In this document: one piece after another, positions 16,414 to 25,130 of the stretch
How positions within the stretch are numbered: the first letter of the stretch is position 1
Layout of the letters: the number at the start of each line of letters is the position of its first letter
Origin: Bradyrhizobium sp. CCBAU 53421
GTDB lineage: Bacteria > Pseudomonadota > Alphaproteobacteria > Rhizobiales > Xanthobacteraceae
Direction: 5' to 3'
DNA length: 64,000 nt
Assembly: GCF_015291625.1 (NCBI RefSeq)
Contig: NZ_CP030047.1
Coordinates: 496,001-560,000, forward strand
Position numbers and translations under genes: made by a program
Notes under the pieces: model-generated
The model's database searches: none
Seen by the model: the letters and a program-made list of their open reading frames with translations, nothing else
What the model was told of the DNA's origin: nothing

Positions 16414-17132
16414 TAGGAGCCGGTTTCCTGGCAACTCAGCAGCCTCGCGTACTGCACCTTGACTGTGGCGTAGCATTCGCACGCTGTCCTGATCAGTCCG
16501 TCCGCGTTGGTAATCTCGATGTGGCCGCGGCTGTAGTGGATGAAATTCGCCTGCTGCAAAGTATGCGCGACCAGCGACACGCTGTTGCGACGCGCACCGA
16601 TCATCTGCGCCATCGCCTCCTGGGTCAGGGCGACCTTGTTGCTGCCGGAGAGATCGCGCGTCTGCAGCAGGCATCTTGCCAGCCGCGACTCCACCGTATG
16701 CACGGCATTGCAGCCAGCCGTCTGCTGGATCTGGGCATAAACGGCGAGACCGTGCCGAATCAGCTTCGCCCGCAGAGCCGGACTCTGGCCGGCGGCCGTC
16801 CGCAAGGCTTCGACCTCGATCATCGAGGCGACGCCCGGGACCAGCACCACGGCGCTGTTCAGCGTGGGGGCTTCACCAAGCCCCGCGAACGCACCATAGA
16901 TGCTGTCGCGACCGACCATCGCAACCTGGACGCGCTCGCCTCGTGCCAGCTTGACCACCAGCGAGATCACGCCCTTGTGCGGCATATAGGTCCGCTTGAG
17001 CATCTCGTCGGTCTCGATCAGGACCGACTCGGCGGCGAGGTCGACCGTCCGCAGATGAGGCCGGATCAGCTCAAAATCGCTCTGCGAGAGCGAAGCCAGA
17101 AACCCGTTAGGCGATCGCGGAACCGTATCCAA
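16413..17132 (-). CDS. Crp/Fnr-family regulator, downstream member of a tandem pair
   Basis: The 239-residue protein has an N-terminal cyclic-nucleotide-binding-like beta-roll (about 10-130) and a C-terminal Crp-type winged helix with LTQEAMAQMIGARRNSVSLVAHTLQQANFIHYSRGHIEI. It lacks the Fnr cysteine cluster and an evident cAMP phosphate-binding RxA signature, so the ligand is unknown. The C-terminus ends with the unusual ACECYATVK element shared with the paralogue at 17320. The two genes are tandem, same strand, separated by 187 bp that contain a direct repeat. Confidence 0.9.
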   Translation of the reverse strand: MDTVPRSPNGFLASLSQSDFELIRPHLRTVDLAAESVLIETDEMLKRTYMPHKGVISLVVKLARGERVQVAMVGRDSIYGAFAGLGEAPTLNSAVVLVPGVASMIEVEALRTAAGQSPALRAKLIRHGLAVYAQIQQTAGCNAVHTVESRLARCLLQTRDLSGSNKVALTQEAMAQMIGARRNSVSLVAHTLQQANFIHYSRGHIEITNADGLIRTACECYATVKVQYARLLSCQETGS

Positions 17133-17221
17133 AGCAACCTCCTGCCTGTCGGCAAAGCTTGTCTCTGGCCATGAGGGCTAACGCGTGCAAGTGAACGCTC
17201 TTGCAACTTATTCTGGCACGT

Positions 17222-17257
17222 CTTGGTTCCAATGGAAACATATCTCGGTTCCATTGA
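17222..17257. promoter_or_regulatory. GGTTCCA direct repeat at 22-bp spacing
   Basis: GGTTCCA occurs at 17225-17231 and 17247-17253, 22 bp (two helical turns) apart. The first copy lies in a TTCCA-A-TGGAA palindrome. The pair stands about 90-120 bp upstream of the second Crp/Fnr gene (start 17132, minus strand). It is a plausible operator for one of the two paralogues. Confidence 0.4.
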
Positions 17258-17319
17258 GAAGATGCCGAAAGCGCGCACCGGCATCGTCGCGTGTTGAGCA
17301 TCCGGATCGCTGCGGCCGA

Positions 17320-18030
17320 TCAGTCTTCCGGCCCGATCAATTGTTCGGTGTGCGCCTTGACGGTCGCATAACATTCACACGCCGCCTTCCGCAGACCGTC
17401 GATATCGGTGATTTCGATATGGCCGCGGCTGTAGCGCAGGATGCCGGCCTGCTGAAACCCGTGGGCGACGATCGAAACCGCATTGCGCCGCACACCGATC
17501 ATCTGTGCCAGCATCTCCTGGGTCAGCGGCAAGGCTTCGCTGCCGCACAGGTCGCGTGCGCGCAGCAGCCAGCGCGACAGCCGTGCCTCCACCGGATGCG
17601 ACACGTTGCAGGCGACGGATTGTTGCGTCTGCGCCATCAGCGCCTGCTCGTAGAGCGCAACCAGGGTCCGGAACTCGGCGCTGCGATTGGCTGCCTCGCG
17701 GAAATCCTCCGCCCGCACCATCGATGCCGTGCCCGGCACCACGACAATCGCGTCGGCGAGCAGCGGCCGCTCATGCAGCGCGGCGGATGCGCCGACGACA
17801 CCGTCACGACCGATGGTTGCAATCTCGACGGATTGCCCGTCGGACAGATTGATCATCATCGAGACCACGCCGCCGTGCGGGAAATAAACCCGCTGCACCG
17901 GCGCGCCGGCATCGGCGAGCACCGTTTCCTTGGTCAGGTCGACGGTTTCCAGAAGGGGATGAAGTTGCGCGTATTCCGTGGGGGGAAGGGCTTGCAACAG
18001 GCGATTGGGCGGGCGCGATACCGCGGACAT
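17320..18030 (-). CDS. Crp/Fnr-family regulator, upstream member of a tandem pair
   Basis: The 236-residue protein is a clear paralogue of the neighbour at 16413: an effector beta-roll (RVYFPHGGVVSMMINLSDGQSVEIATIGRDGVVGA), a dimerisation helix and a Crp-type HTH (LTQEMLAQMIGVRRNAVSIVAHGFQQAGILRYSRGHIEI), ending in the same ACECYATVK tail. The start at 18030 follows an AGGAG site; an upstream in-frame ATG at 18057 is also open. The tail Cys-x-Cys in both paralogues could be a metal or redox site (speculative). The effector is unknown. Confidence 0.9.
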   Translation of the reverse strand: MSAVSRPPNRLLQALPPTEYAQLHPLLETVDLTKETVLADAGAPVQRVYFPHGGVVSMMINLSDGQSVEIATIGRDGVVGASAALHERPLLADAIVVVPGTASMVRAEDFREAANRSAEFRTLVALYEQALMAQTQQSVACNVSHPVEARLSRWLLRARDLCGSEALPLTQEMLAQMIGVRRNAVSIVAHGFQQAGILRYSRGHIEITDIDGLRKAACECYATVKAHTEQLIGPED

Positions 18031-18465
18031 TGGAGCTCCTGCCGAGGGCGGGAGCACTACAGTCTCGCATCACCTACTCTTGGCGTGTGGTCAGCGAACA
18101 TAGCTTGCCTGTCCAATAGCACAAGGGTTGTAGTGCGAACCTTATACCCTCTAGGGGGCAGACGATCGCATCGCATCGGCCTGCGCGGCGTTCGAGACGA
18201 TTCGAATGCCGCACATCCCGGACGATAAGGTTGCGGCATCGTCTCGCATTTATTGATTTCGATTAACTCTGTTGCCTACCCAAGCGTGTGCCGTCGCGAT
18301 TGCAGTTACGGAGCTCCAAGCCCTCCGGCCGACGGCGCCAGCATGCGGCAAGTCCCGCAAATGCGAGGACAAATTCGCTGACACGAGATTGGTCCGGCAG
18401 TGCACGCGCGCCCTACAAACGAGCATTTGCGGCGGCGGCCGTAGAATTACCGGCAAGGCTGTTCT
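18031..18465. other. Intergenic region between Crp/Fnr gene and flagellin promoter element
   Basis: These 435 bp contain the promoter of the Crp/Fnr gene on the minus strand. Overlapping frames here have no ribosome sites or family features and are not supported as genes. I searched for sigma-54 (-24/-12 GG/GC) and FliA-type promoter motifs for the flagellin gene and saw none that was convincing. Confidence 0.5.
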
Positions 18466-18494
18466 GGGTATTTGTACGGAGCAGCCCTTTAACG
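18466..18494 (+). promoter_or_regulatory. GTATTTGTACGG dyad plus TTAACG, upstream of flagellin
   Basis: GGGTATTTGTACGG (18466-18479; GTA-TTTG-TAC core) is followed after nine bases by TTAACG (18489-18494), 91 bases before the flagellin ATG. Spacing between GTA and TTAACG is 21 bp, identical to the sites before the LuxR-type gene, cheA and the 102-residue gene. One outer arm (GG instead of CC) is degenerate. Confidence 0.6.
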
Positions 18495-18585
18495 AACGGG
18501 TAGCGCGGACGGACCAGTGTGGCAGCGGTCGCCGTGCGAAATTTACGGCGTCGCGTCAATCGTGTTCATCCAGAAGGGTATCAGT

Positions 18586-20184
18586 ATGTCCGGCATCGTC
18601 CTCTCGGCATCGGTCCGTCAAAATCTGCTTTCGCTGCAGTCGACGGCCGACCTGCTCGCCACCACGCAGAACCGCTTGTCCACCGGCAAGAAGGTCAACA
18701 CTGCGCTCGACAATCCGACCAACTTCTTCACCGCGCAGTCGCTCGACAACCGCGCCAGCGACATCAACAACCTGCTGGACGGAATCGGCAACGGCGTGCA
18801 GGTGCTGCAGGCCGCCAACACCGGCATCACCTCGCTGCAGAAGCTCGTCGACAGCGCCAAGTCGGTCGCCAACCAGGCGCTGCAGGCGGCAGTCGGCTAT
18901 TCCCAGAAGTCTCAAGTGACGACCGCCGTGATCACCGGCGCCACCACCGATGATATCCGCGGTACCGCCACCTACAGCAACGCCACCCTCGCCGGTACGG
19001 TCGTCAACAACAATCTCTCGACGCCCGTGCCGATCACGGCCGCCACCAAGCTCGTCACCGCGGCCAACTCCGATACCCTGGCGGCGACCCCGACCGGCAC
19101 GATCAGCGTCAACGGCAAGTCGATCACGTTCTCGACCTCGCAGACCACCTCGACGACCGATGCGTCCGGCAACGTGACCCTCGGCACCGGCGCGGGCAGC
19201 AACCTGACGGTCGGCGACCTGCTCACGGCGATCGACGGCATCACCGGCGCGACCACCGCCTCCACGGTGTCGGCTGGCGCGCTCCAGATCAGCACCGGCA
19301 TCAACCAGGATCTCAACATCTCCGGCTCGGGTCTGGCCGCGTTCGGCCTCACGGCCACGACCAAGGCACGTACCGTGGCGACGCCGTCGCCGCTGGATGG
19401 CTTGACGCTGACGATCGGCGCGACCGGCAACGGCACGGCCACCAACATCACGTTTGGTAGCGGCGTCGGCAAGGTGAAGTCCCTCAACGACCTGAACGCC
19501 GCACTGTCGGCCAACAACCTGCAGGCCTCGCTCAGCGCGGGCGGTGCGCTCACCATCAGCACCACCAACGATGCTGCGTCGGCGACCATCGGCACGATCG
19601 GTGGCACCGCCGCCGCCTCCGGCAAGCTGTTCAACGGCCTCGCGGGCAGCGCTCCGGTGCAGGATCCGAATGGCCTGTCGAACCGCGCCAACCTGGTCAA
19701 TCAGTACAACAACATCCTGGACCAGATCACCACGACCGCCCAGGATGCGTCGTACAACGGCATCAACCTGCTCAATGGCGATCAGCTCAAGCTGACCTTC
19801 AACGAGACGGGCTCCTCGACGCTGAAGATCCAGGGCGTCACCTTCGATGCTTCCGGCCTCAACCTCACCAAGCTGGTTGCCGGCACGGACTTCATCGACA
19901 ACGCCTCGGCCAACGCCACGCTGAAGACGCTCAACAACGCCAGCGGCCTGCTGCGCACCCAGGCTTCGACCCTCGGTTCGAACCTGTCGATCGTGCAGAT
20001 CCGCCAGGACTTCTCGAAGAACCTGATCAACGTGCTGCAGACCGGCTCGTCCAACCTGACGCTGGCCGACACCAACGAGGAAGCGGCGAACAGCCAGGCG
20101 CTGTCGACCCGCCAGTCGATCGCGGTGTCCGCGCTGGCTCTGGCCAACCAATCGCAGCAGAGCGTTCTGCAGTTGCTCCGCTAA
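18586..20184 (+). CDS. fliC: Flagellin
   Basis: The 532-residue filament protein has a conserved N-terminal D0/D1 region (VLSASVRQNLLSLQ, then NRLSTGKKVNTALDNPTNFF, 1-110) and a C-terminal D1/D0 region (LADTNEEAANSQALSTRQSIAVSALALANQSQQSVLQLLR). The central region is Thr/Ser/Gly/Asn-rich and surface-exposed (about 110-400). It is exported by the flagellar type III system without a signal peptide. ATG at 18586 follows AAGGG and gives the canonical N-terminus. At 532 residues it is of mid to large size for rhizobial flagellins. A strong terminator follows, so it is a single-gene unit immediately before the chemotaxis operon, with the same promoter-type element. Confidence 0.95.
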   Translation: MSGIVLSASVRQNLLSLQSTADLLATTQNRLSTGKKVNTALDNPTNFFTAQSLDNRASDINNLLDGIGNGVQVLQAANTGITSLQKLVDSAKSVANQALQAAVGYSQKSQVTTAVITGATTDDIRGTATYSNATLAGTVVNNNLSTPVPITAATKLVTAANSDTLAATPTGTISVNGKSITFSTSQTTSTTDASGNVTLGTGAGSNLTVGDLLTAIDGITGATTASTVSAGALQISTGINQDLNISGSGLAAFGLTATTKARTVATPSPLDGLTLTIGATGNGTATNITFGSGVGKVKSLNDLNAALSANNLQASLSAGGALTISTTNDAASATIGTIGGTAAASGKLFNGLAGSAPVQDPNGLSNRANLVNQYNNILDQITTTAQDASYNGINLLNGDQLKLTFNETGSSTLKIQGVTFDASGLNLTKLVAGTDFIDNASANATLKTLNNASGLLRTQASTLGSNLSIVQIRQDFSKNLINVLQTGSSNLTLADTNEEAANSQALSTRQSIAVSALALANQSQQSVLQLLR

Positions 20185-20213
20185 GCGTAGCCGCGACAGA
20201 CAACGACCAGCGA

Positions 20214-20246
20214 GGCGGCGGAGGAAACTCCGCCGCCTTTGCTTTT
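20214..20246 (+). terminator. Rho-independent terminator after flagellin
   Basis: GGCGGCGGAG (20214-20223), a GAAA loop and CTCCGCCGCC (20228-20237) form a perfect 10-bp GC stem followed by TTTGCTTTT, 30 bases after the flagellin stop. It separates fliC from the chemotaxis operon. Confidence 0.85.
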
Positions 20247-20465
20247 GGGTTCGCTTGACCATCCGACAAGCTTCAACCAAAGGGCGATCGGGCTTTGATG
20301 CGGGCCGACGCCATGGCGCGAATGTTTCGCTCGGCTTAACGGGATCCTGATCCCATTTGATTCAAAATGCGACGACCGGTGGAACGGCCTCTTTCCCGTC
20401 CGGGTGGTATGGCCTGTCTGGCCGGGACGTCGTGATGCATCGCCTGACTTCGTGTGGCTCATCTT
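20247..20465. other. Intergenic region upstream of the chemotaxis promoter element
   Basis: No gene is supported. A small dyad GGGATC-CT-GATCCC (20341-20354) follows directly after a TTAAC; it lacks the CCGTA dyad found at the regional sites. Nothing else was recognised. Confidence 0.4.
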
Positions 20466-20494
20466 CCGTATTTGCACGGACGGCAAAATTAACG
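20466..20494 (+). promoter_or_regulatory. CCGTATTTGCACGG dyad plus TTAACG, upstream of cheA
   Basis: TCCGT-ATTTGC-ACGGA forms the dyad (20465-20480) and TTAACG follows at 20489-20494, exactly 21 bp from the GTA, as in the flagellin site. It lies 68 bases before the cheA ATG and probably drives the whole cheA-cheW-cheY-cheR-pilZ operon. Confidence 0.65.
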
Positions 20495-20562
20495 TCGCCG
20501 TGAAGGCGGTGGGTTTATCGATGTGAGGCGAGCGTTCCGTAGCACCTTGAGGGGACCTATCC

Positions 20563-23292
20563 ATGGACGATCTGTTGCGCGAGTTCCTGACGGAGAGCAG
20601 CGAGAGCCTGGATACGGTCGACAACCAGCTGGTGCAGTTCGAGCAGGATCCGAACAACGCGAAGATCCTGGACAACATTTTCCGCCTTGTGCACACGATC
20701 AAGGGGACCTGCGGCTTCCTCGGGTTGCCGCGGCTGGAAGCGCTGGCGCATGCCGGCGAGACCTTGATGGGCAAGTTCCGCGACGGCATGCCGGTGAAGG
20801 CGGAAGCCGTGACGCTGATCCTGTCCTCGATCGACCGCATCAAGGAGATCCTGGGCGGGCTCGAGGCGACCGAGGCCGAGCCCGAAGGCAACGACCGCGA
20901 CCTGATCGATCAGCTGGAAGCGATGGTCGAGCACGGCATGGCCGCATTGTCAGGCTCGACGCAGTCGATGCCGACTGCCGAAGACGATGTGCCTGTGGTT
21001 GAAGCGCCGTCCGTGCAGGCGGCGATGACAGAGGGCACGCTGGTGGTGCAGACGCTGGAGCGTCCGCTGCGCCCGGGCGAGGTCTCGCTCGACGAACTCG
21101 AGCGCGCCTTCCGCGAGACCGAGACCGAAGTCGCCGCGCCTGCGCCGGTCGCGAAGCCTGCTGCTGCGCCCGCCGCCGAGCCGACTGAAGCTGCCAGGAA
21201 GCCGGCCCGCAAGGCCATAGCCGAAGACGTCCAGGAAGGCGACAAGATCGCCAACCAGTCGATCCGGGTCAATGTCGACACCCTCGAACACCTCATGACC
21301 ATGGTCTCCGAGCTGGTCTTGACCCGCAACCAGCTCTTGGAGATCTCACGGCGCAACGAGGACACCGAGTTCAAGGTGCCGCTGCAGCGGCTCTCCAACG
21401 TCACCGCCGAGCTGCAGGAAGGCGTCATGAAGACGCGCATGCAGCCGATCGGCAATGCCTGGCAGAAGCTGCCGCGCATCGTCCGCGATCTCAGTGGCGA
21501 ACTCGGCAAGCAGATCGAGCTGGAGATGCACGGCGCCGACACCGAGCTCGACCGCCAGGTGCTCGACCTGATCAAGGACCCGTTGACGCACATGGTGCGC
21601 AACTCCGCCGATCATGGCCTCGAGACCACCGCCGAGCGCGTCGCCGCCGGCAAGCCGGAGCAGGGCACCATTCGCCTCTCCGCCTATCACGAAGGTGGCC
21701 ACATCATCATCTGCATCGCCGACAACGGCCGCGGGCTCAACACCGAGCGGATCAAGGCCAAGGCGCTCCAGAACGGCCTCGTCACCGAGGCTGAGCTGGA
21801 GAAGATGACCGAGGCCCAGATCCACAAGTTCATCTTCGCGCCGGGCTTCTCGACCGCCGCGCAAGTGACCTCGGTGTCCGGCCGCGGCGTCGGCATGGAC
21901 GTGGTGCGCACCAATATCGACCAGATCGGCGGCACCATCGACATCAAGAGCGTGGCCGGCGAGGGCGCCTCCGTCACCATCAAGATCCCGCTGACCCTGG
22001 CCATCGTCTCCGCCCTGATCGTGGAGGCCGGCGGCGACCGTTTTGCGATTCCCCAACTGTCTGTCGTCGAGCTGGTGCGGGCCCGTGCCAACTCCGAGCA
22101 CCGCATCGAGCGGATCAAGGACACGGCAGTGCTGCGGCTGCGCAACAAGCTCTTGCCGCTGATCCATCTCAAGAAGCTGCTCAAGATCGACGACGGCGCC
22201 ACCACGTCAGACGCCGAGAACGGCTTCATCGTGGTCACGCAAGTCGGCAGCCAGACCTTCGGCATCGTGGTCGACGGCGTGTTCCACACCGAGGAGATCG
22301 TGGTCAAGCCGATGTCCACCAAACTACGGCACATCGACATGTTCTCCGGCAACACCATTCTGGGTGATGGCGCCGTGATCATGATCATCGATCCCAACGG
22401 CATTGCAAAAGCCTTGGGCGCGTCCGGCTCCTCGGCCCATGACATGGCCGACGACAGCGCGAGCGCCCACGCCAATAGCGGCGAGCAGCTGACCTCGCTC
22501 TTGGTGTTCCGCGCAGGTTCGAGCCAGCCCAAGGCGGTGCCGCTCGGCCTCGTCACCCGGCTGGAAGAGATCGCAACCGACAAGATCGAGCTCTCGAACG
22601 GCCGCTACATGGTGCAGTACCGCGAGCAGCTGATGCCGCTGGTGCAGATGGCAGGGGTCGAGATGCAGAGCCAGGGATCGCAGCCGATCCTGGTGTTCGC
22701 CGACGACGGCCGCTCGATGGGGCTCGTGGTCGACGAGATCATCGACATCGTCGAGGAGCGGCTCAACATCGAGGTGGCGGGCTCGCAGGACGGCATCCTC
22801 GGTTCGGCCGTGATCAAGGGCCAGGCCACCGAGGTGATCGACGTCGGCCACTTCCTCCCGATGGCGTTCGCCGACTGGTTCTCGCGCAAGGAGATGCGGC
22901 CGTCGGCCTCGGCGCAGTCGGTGCTCTTGGTCGACGACTCCGCGTTCTTCCGCAACATGCTGGCGCCGGTGCTCAAGGCCGCCGGCTACAAGGTGCGGAC
23001 CGCGGGAGGCGCCCAGGAAGGGCTCGCCGCGCTGCGCTCCGGGCAGGCCTTCGACGTCGTGCTGACCGACATCGAGATGCCCGAGATGAACGGCTTTGAG
23101 TTCGCCGAGAACATCCGAAGTGACCACAATCTCAACCAGCTGCCGATCATCGCGCTGTCGGCGATGGTGTCGCCGGCGGCGATCGAGCGCGGCCGGCAGG
23201 CCGGCTTCCACGACTATGTCGCCAAGTTCGATCGTCCCGGGCTGATCGCGGCGCTGAAAGAGCAGACCGCCGAGATCCGGAAAGCGGCCTGA
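20563..23292 (+). CDS. cheA: Chemotaxis hybrid kinase CheA with C-terminal receiver
   Basis: The 909-residue protein has an N-terminal Hpt domain with phospho-acceptor His44 (RLVHTIKGTCGF), an Ala/Pro-rich linker, a dimerisation domain (about 230-300) and an HATPase_c domain (LIKDPLTHMVRNSADHGLE; GRGVGMDVVRTNI). There are two consecutive CheW-like domains (about 480-610 and 645-775). A C-terminal receiver domain has VLLVDDSAFFR and phospho-acceptor Asp836 in LTDIEMPEMNGFEF. Classical CheA has about 650-700 residues, one CheW domain and no receiver. The extra receiver may act as a phosphate sink or an intramolecular regulator (inference). It heads the chemotaxis operon; cheW starts 23 bases after its stop. 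Confidence 0.96.
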   Translation: MDDLLREFLTESSESLDTVDNQLVQFEQDPNNAKILDNIFRLVHTIKGTCGFLGLPRLEALAHAGETLMGKFRDGMPVKAEAVTLILSSIDRIKEILGGLEATEAEPEGNDRDLIDQLEAMVEHGMAALSGSTQSMPTAEDDVPVVEAPSVQAAMTEGTLVVQTLERPLRPGEVSLDELERAFRETETEVAAPAPVAKPAAAPAAEPTEAARKPARKAIAEDVQEGDKIANQSIRVNVDTLEHLMTMVSELVLTRNQLLEISRRNEDTEFKVPLQRLSNVTAELQEGVMKTRMQPIGNAWQKLPRIVRDLSGELGKQIELEMHGADTELDRQVLDLIKDPLTHMVRNSADHGLETTAERVAAGKPEQGTIRLSAYHEGGHIIICIADNGRGLNTERIKAKALQNGLVTEAELEKMTEAQIHKFIFAPGFSTAAQVTSVSGRGVGMDVVRTNIDQIGGTIDIKSVAGEGASVTIKIPLTLAIVSALIVEAGGDRFAIPQLSVVELVRARANSEHRIERIKDTAVLRLRNKLLPLIHLKKLLKIDDGATTSDAENGFIVVTQVGSQTFGIVVDGVFHTEEIVVKPMSTKLRHIDMFSGNTILGDGAVIMIIDPNGIAKALGASGSSAHDMADDSASAHANSGEQLTSLLVFRAGSSQPKAVPLGLVTRLEEIATDKIELSNGRYMVQYREQLMPLVQMAGVEMQSQGSQPILVFADDGRSMGLVVDEIIDIVEERLNIEVAGSQDGILGSAVIKGQATEVIDVGHFLPMAFADWFSRKEMRPSASAQSVLLVDDSAFFRNMLAPVLKAAGYKVRTAGGAQEGLAALRSGQAFDVVLTDIEMPEMNGFEFAENIRSDHNLNQLPIIALSAMVSPAAIERGRQAGFHDYVAKFDRPGLIAALKEQTAEIRKAA

Positions 23293-23315
23293 CGGGACCG
23301 AGGGAAACAACATCG

Positions 23316-23801
23316 ATGACCAGCAAGACCGAGACCAGTGAGGGCGCGATGGCCGAATACGTCACCGCGGTGATCGGCGGGCAGCTGTTCGGGCTGCCGA
23401 TCTCGCGGGTGCAGGACGTGTTCATGCCGGAGCGGCTGACGCGGGTGCCGCTGGCCTCCAGCGAGATCGCCGGCGTGCTCAACCTGCGCGGCCGCATCGT
23501 CACCGTGGTCGACATGCGCGCCCGGCTCGGCCTGCCGAAGGCCGACGACGGCCAGCTGCCGATGGCGGTCGGCGTCGACCAGCGCGGCGAATCCTATGGC
23601 CTTTTGATCGACCAGATCGGCGAGGTGCTGCGGCTGCCGGACGACAGCCGCGAGGACAACCCGGTCAACCTCGATCCCCGCATGGCCAAGCTCGCCGGCG
23701 GCGTCCACCGCCTCGACGGCCAGCTCATGGTCGTCCTCGACGTCGATCGCGTGCTCGAACTGGTGCCCAAGATAGCTTCCAACACACTTGCTGCAGCGTA
23801 A
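23316..23801 (+). CDS. cheW: Chemotaxis adaptor CheW
   Basis: The 161-residue CheW-domain protein couples receptors to CheA. It has the characteristic YVTAVIGGQLFGLPISRVQDVF opening, the IAGVLNLRGRIVTVVDMRARLGL segment and the YGLLIDQIGEVL segment. ATG at 23316 lies 23 bases after cheA; an internal ATG at 23349 (MAEYV) is an alternative start. It is followed 43 bases later by cheY. Confidence 0.95.
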   Translation: MTSKTETSEGAMAEYVTAVIGGQLFGLPISRVQDVFMPERLTRVPLASSEIAGVLNLRGRIVTVVDMRARLGLPKADDGQLPMAVGVDQRGESYGLLIDQIGEVLRLPDDSREDNPVNLDPRMAKLAGGVHRLDGQLMVVLDVDRVLELVPKIASNTLAAA

Positions 23802-23844
23802 CGCTCCGCCGCGGAGACGGCGGATTCCACAAGGAGGCCAAGCT

Positions 23845-24234
23845 ATGAAGACATGTCTTGTCGTCGACGATTCCGGTGTGGTGCGCAAGATCGCACGCCG
23901 CATCCTCGAAGGAATGGAATTCACCGTCATCGAAGCCGAGGACGGCGCGGTCGCGCTCGAAGCCTGCAAGCGGACGATGCCGGACGCGGTGCTGCTCGAC
24001 TGGAACATGCCCGTCATGGACGGCTTCGAATTCCTCGTGCAACTCCGTCGCATGCCCGGTGGCGACCAGCCCAAGGTCGTGTTCTGCACCACCGAGAACG
24101 GCATCGACCACATCTCGCGGGCGCTGCATGCCGGCGCCAACGAATACATCATGAAGCCGTTCGACAAGGACATCGTGATCGCGAAATTCCAGGAAGTGGG
24201 TCTACTGGCGCTCGATACGCCGGCCGAAGCCTGA
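23845..24234 (+). CDS. cheY: Chemotaxis response regulator CheY
   Basis: The 129-residue stand-alone receiver has acidic pocket Asp8-Asp9 (CLVVDDSG), phospho-acceptor Asp52 (LLDWNMPVMDG), Thr in CTTENG and Lys in MKPFDKD. Phosphorylated CheY binds the flagellar motor switch. The ATG at 23845 was chosen because a perfect AAGGAGG sits eight bases upstream; the longer frame from 23788 lacks this. Confidence 0.95.
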   Translation: MKTCLVVDDSGVVRKIARRILEGMEFTVIEAEDGAVALEACKRTMPDAVLLDWNMPVMDGFEFLVQLRRMPGGDQPKVVFCTTENGIDHISRALHAGANEYIMKPFDKDIVIAKFQEVGLLALDTPAEA

Positions 24235-24269
24235 CACCCAGTTTCACCCATTGCCTTTGCGAGGCTCCC

Positions 24270-25127
24270 GTGACGCCCCCCGACTACGAGTATCTGCGTA
24301 AGCTCCTGAAGGACCATTCCGGTCTCGACCTGTCCGCGGACAAGCAATATCTGATCGAGAGCCGCCTGCTGCCGCTAGCACGCAAATGCGGCCTGTCCGG
24401 CATTCCCGACCTGGTCGCCAAGATCAAGGCCGGCTCATCGACGCACACCGTCCAGGTGGTCGAGGCCATGACCACCAACGAGACCTTCTTCTTCCGCGAC
24501 AAGGTGCCGTTCGACCATTTCCGCGACACCATCATGCCCGAGGTCCTGAAGGCGCGTGCCGCGCGCCGCAGCGTCCGGATCTGGTGCGCCGCCGGCTCGA
24601 CCGGCCAGGAGCCCTATTCGCTGGCGATGTGCCTCAAGGAGATGGGCGCGGCGCTTGCGGGATGGCGGGTCGAGATCACGGCGACCGATCTGTCGCAGGA
24701 GGTGCTGGAGAAGTCGAAGGCCGGCATCTACAGCCAGTTCGAGGTGCAGCGCGGGCTGCCGATCCAGATGCTGGTCAAGTATTTCAAGCAGTCGGGCGAA
24801 CTCTGGCAGATCAATCCGGAGTTGCGCGCGATGGTGCAGCACCGTCAGCTCAATCTGCTACACGATTTCTCCCAGCTCGGCACCTTCGATGTGGTGTTCT
24901 GCCGCAACGTGCTGATCTATTTCGATCAGGACACCAAGATCAACATCTTCAACCGGCTCGCCCGGCTGATGGAGGCCGATGGCTTCCTGGTGCTCGGCGC
25001 CGCGGAAACCGTGGTCGGTCTGACCGACACGTTCAAACCGATTCCCGAGCGGCGCGGCCTGTACCGGCCGAGCGGGCTGCGGGCCGCGCTTGCGATGCCA
25101 AGGCCTGCCATGGCGGTCGGATATTGA
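24270..25127 (+). CDS. cheR: Chemoreceptor methyltransferase CheR
   Basis: The 285-residue protein methylates glutamates of chemoreceptors using SAM. It has an N-terminal all-helical CheR domain (DYEYLRKLLKDHSGLDL...YLIESRLLPLARK), the TTNETFFFRD motif and the SAM-binding core RIWCAAGSTGQEPYSLAM, then FCRNVLIYFD. The start is GTG at 24270 after a GAGG site; the longer frame from 23853 overlaps cheY. No cheB or cheD gene lies in the operon or elsewhere in this window, so the demethylase must be encoded elsewhere or be absent. Confidence 0.95.
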   Translation: MTPPDYEYLRKLLKDHSGLDLSADKQYLIESRLLPLARKCGLSGIPDLVAKIKAGSSTHTVQVVEAMTTNETFFFRDKVPFDHFRDTIMPEVLKARAARRSVRIWCAAGSTGQEPYSLAMCLKEMGAALAGWRVEITATDLSQEVLEKSKAGIYSQFEVQRGLPIQMLVKYFKQSGELWQINPELRAMVQHRQLNLLHDFSQLGTFDVVFCRNVLIYFDQDTKINIFNRLARLMEADGFLVLGAAETVVGLTDTFKPIPERRGLYRPSGLRAALAMPRPAMAVGY

Positions 25128-25130
25128 GCG

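Noticed and set aside
17200..17260. EcfG-type (GGAAC-N16/17-CGTT) general stress promoter on the minus strand
   Set aside because: GGAAC occurs twice but CGTT does not occur at the needed distance.
18200..18585. Sigma-54 or FliA-type promoter for flagellin
   Set aside because: No GG-N10-GC or TAAA-N15-GCCGATAA-like motif of acceptable quality was found.
18556..20280. 574-residue open frame antisense to flagellin
   Set aside because: It is a GC-rich reverse frame of a clear flagellin gene, with Arg/Gly/Val-rich composition and no family features.
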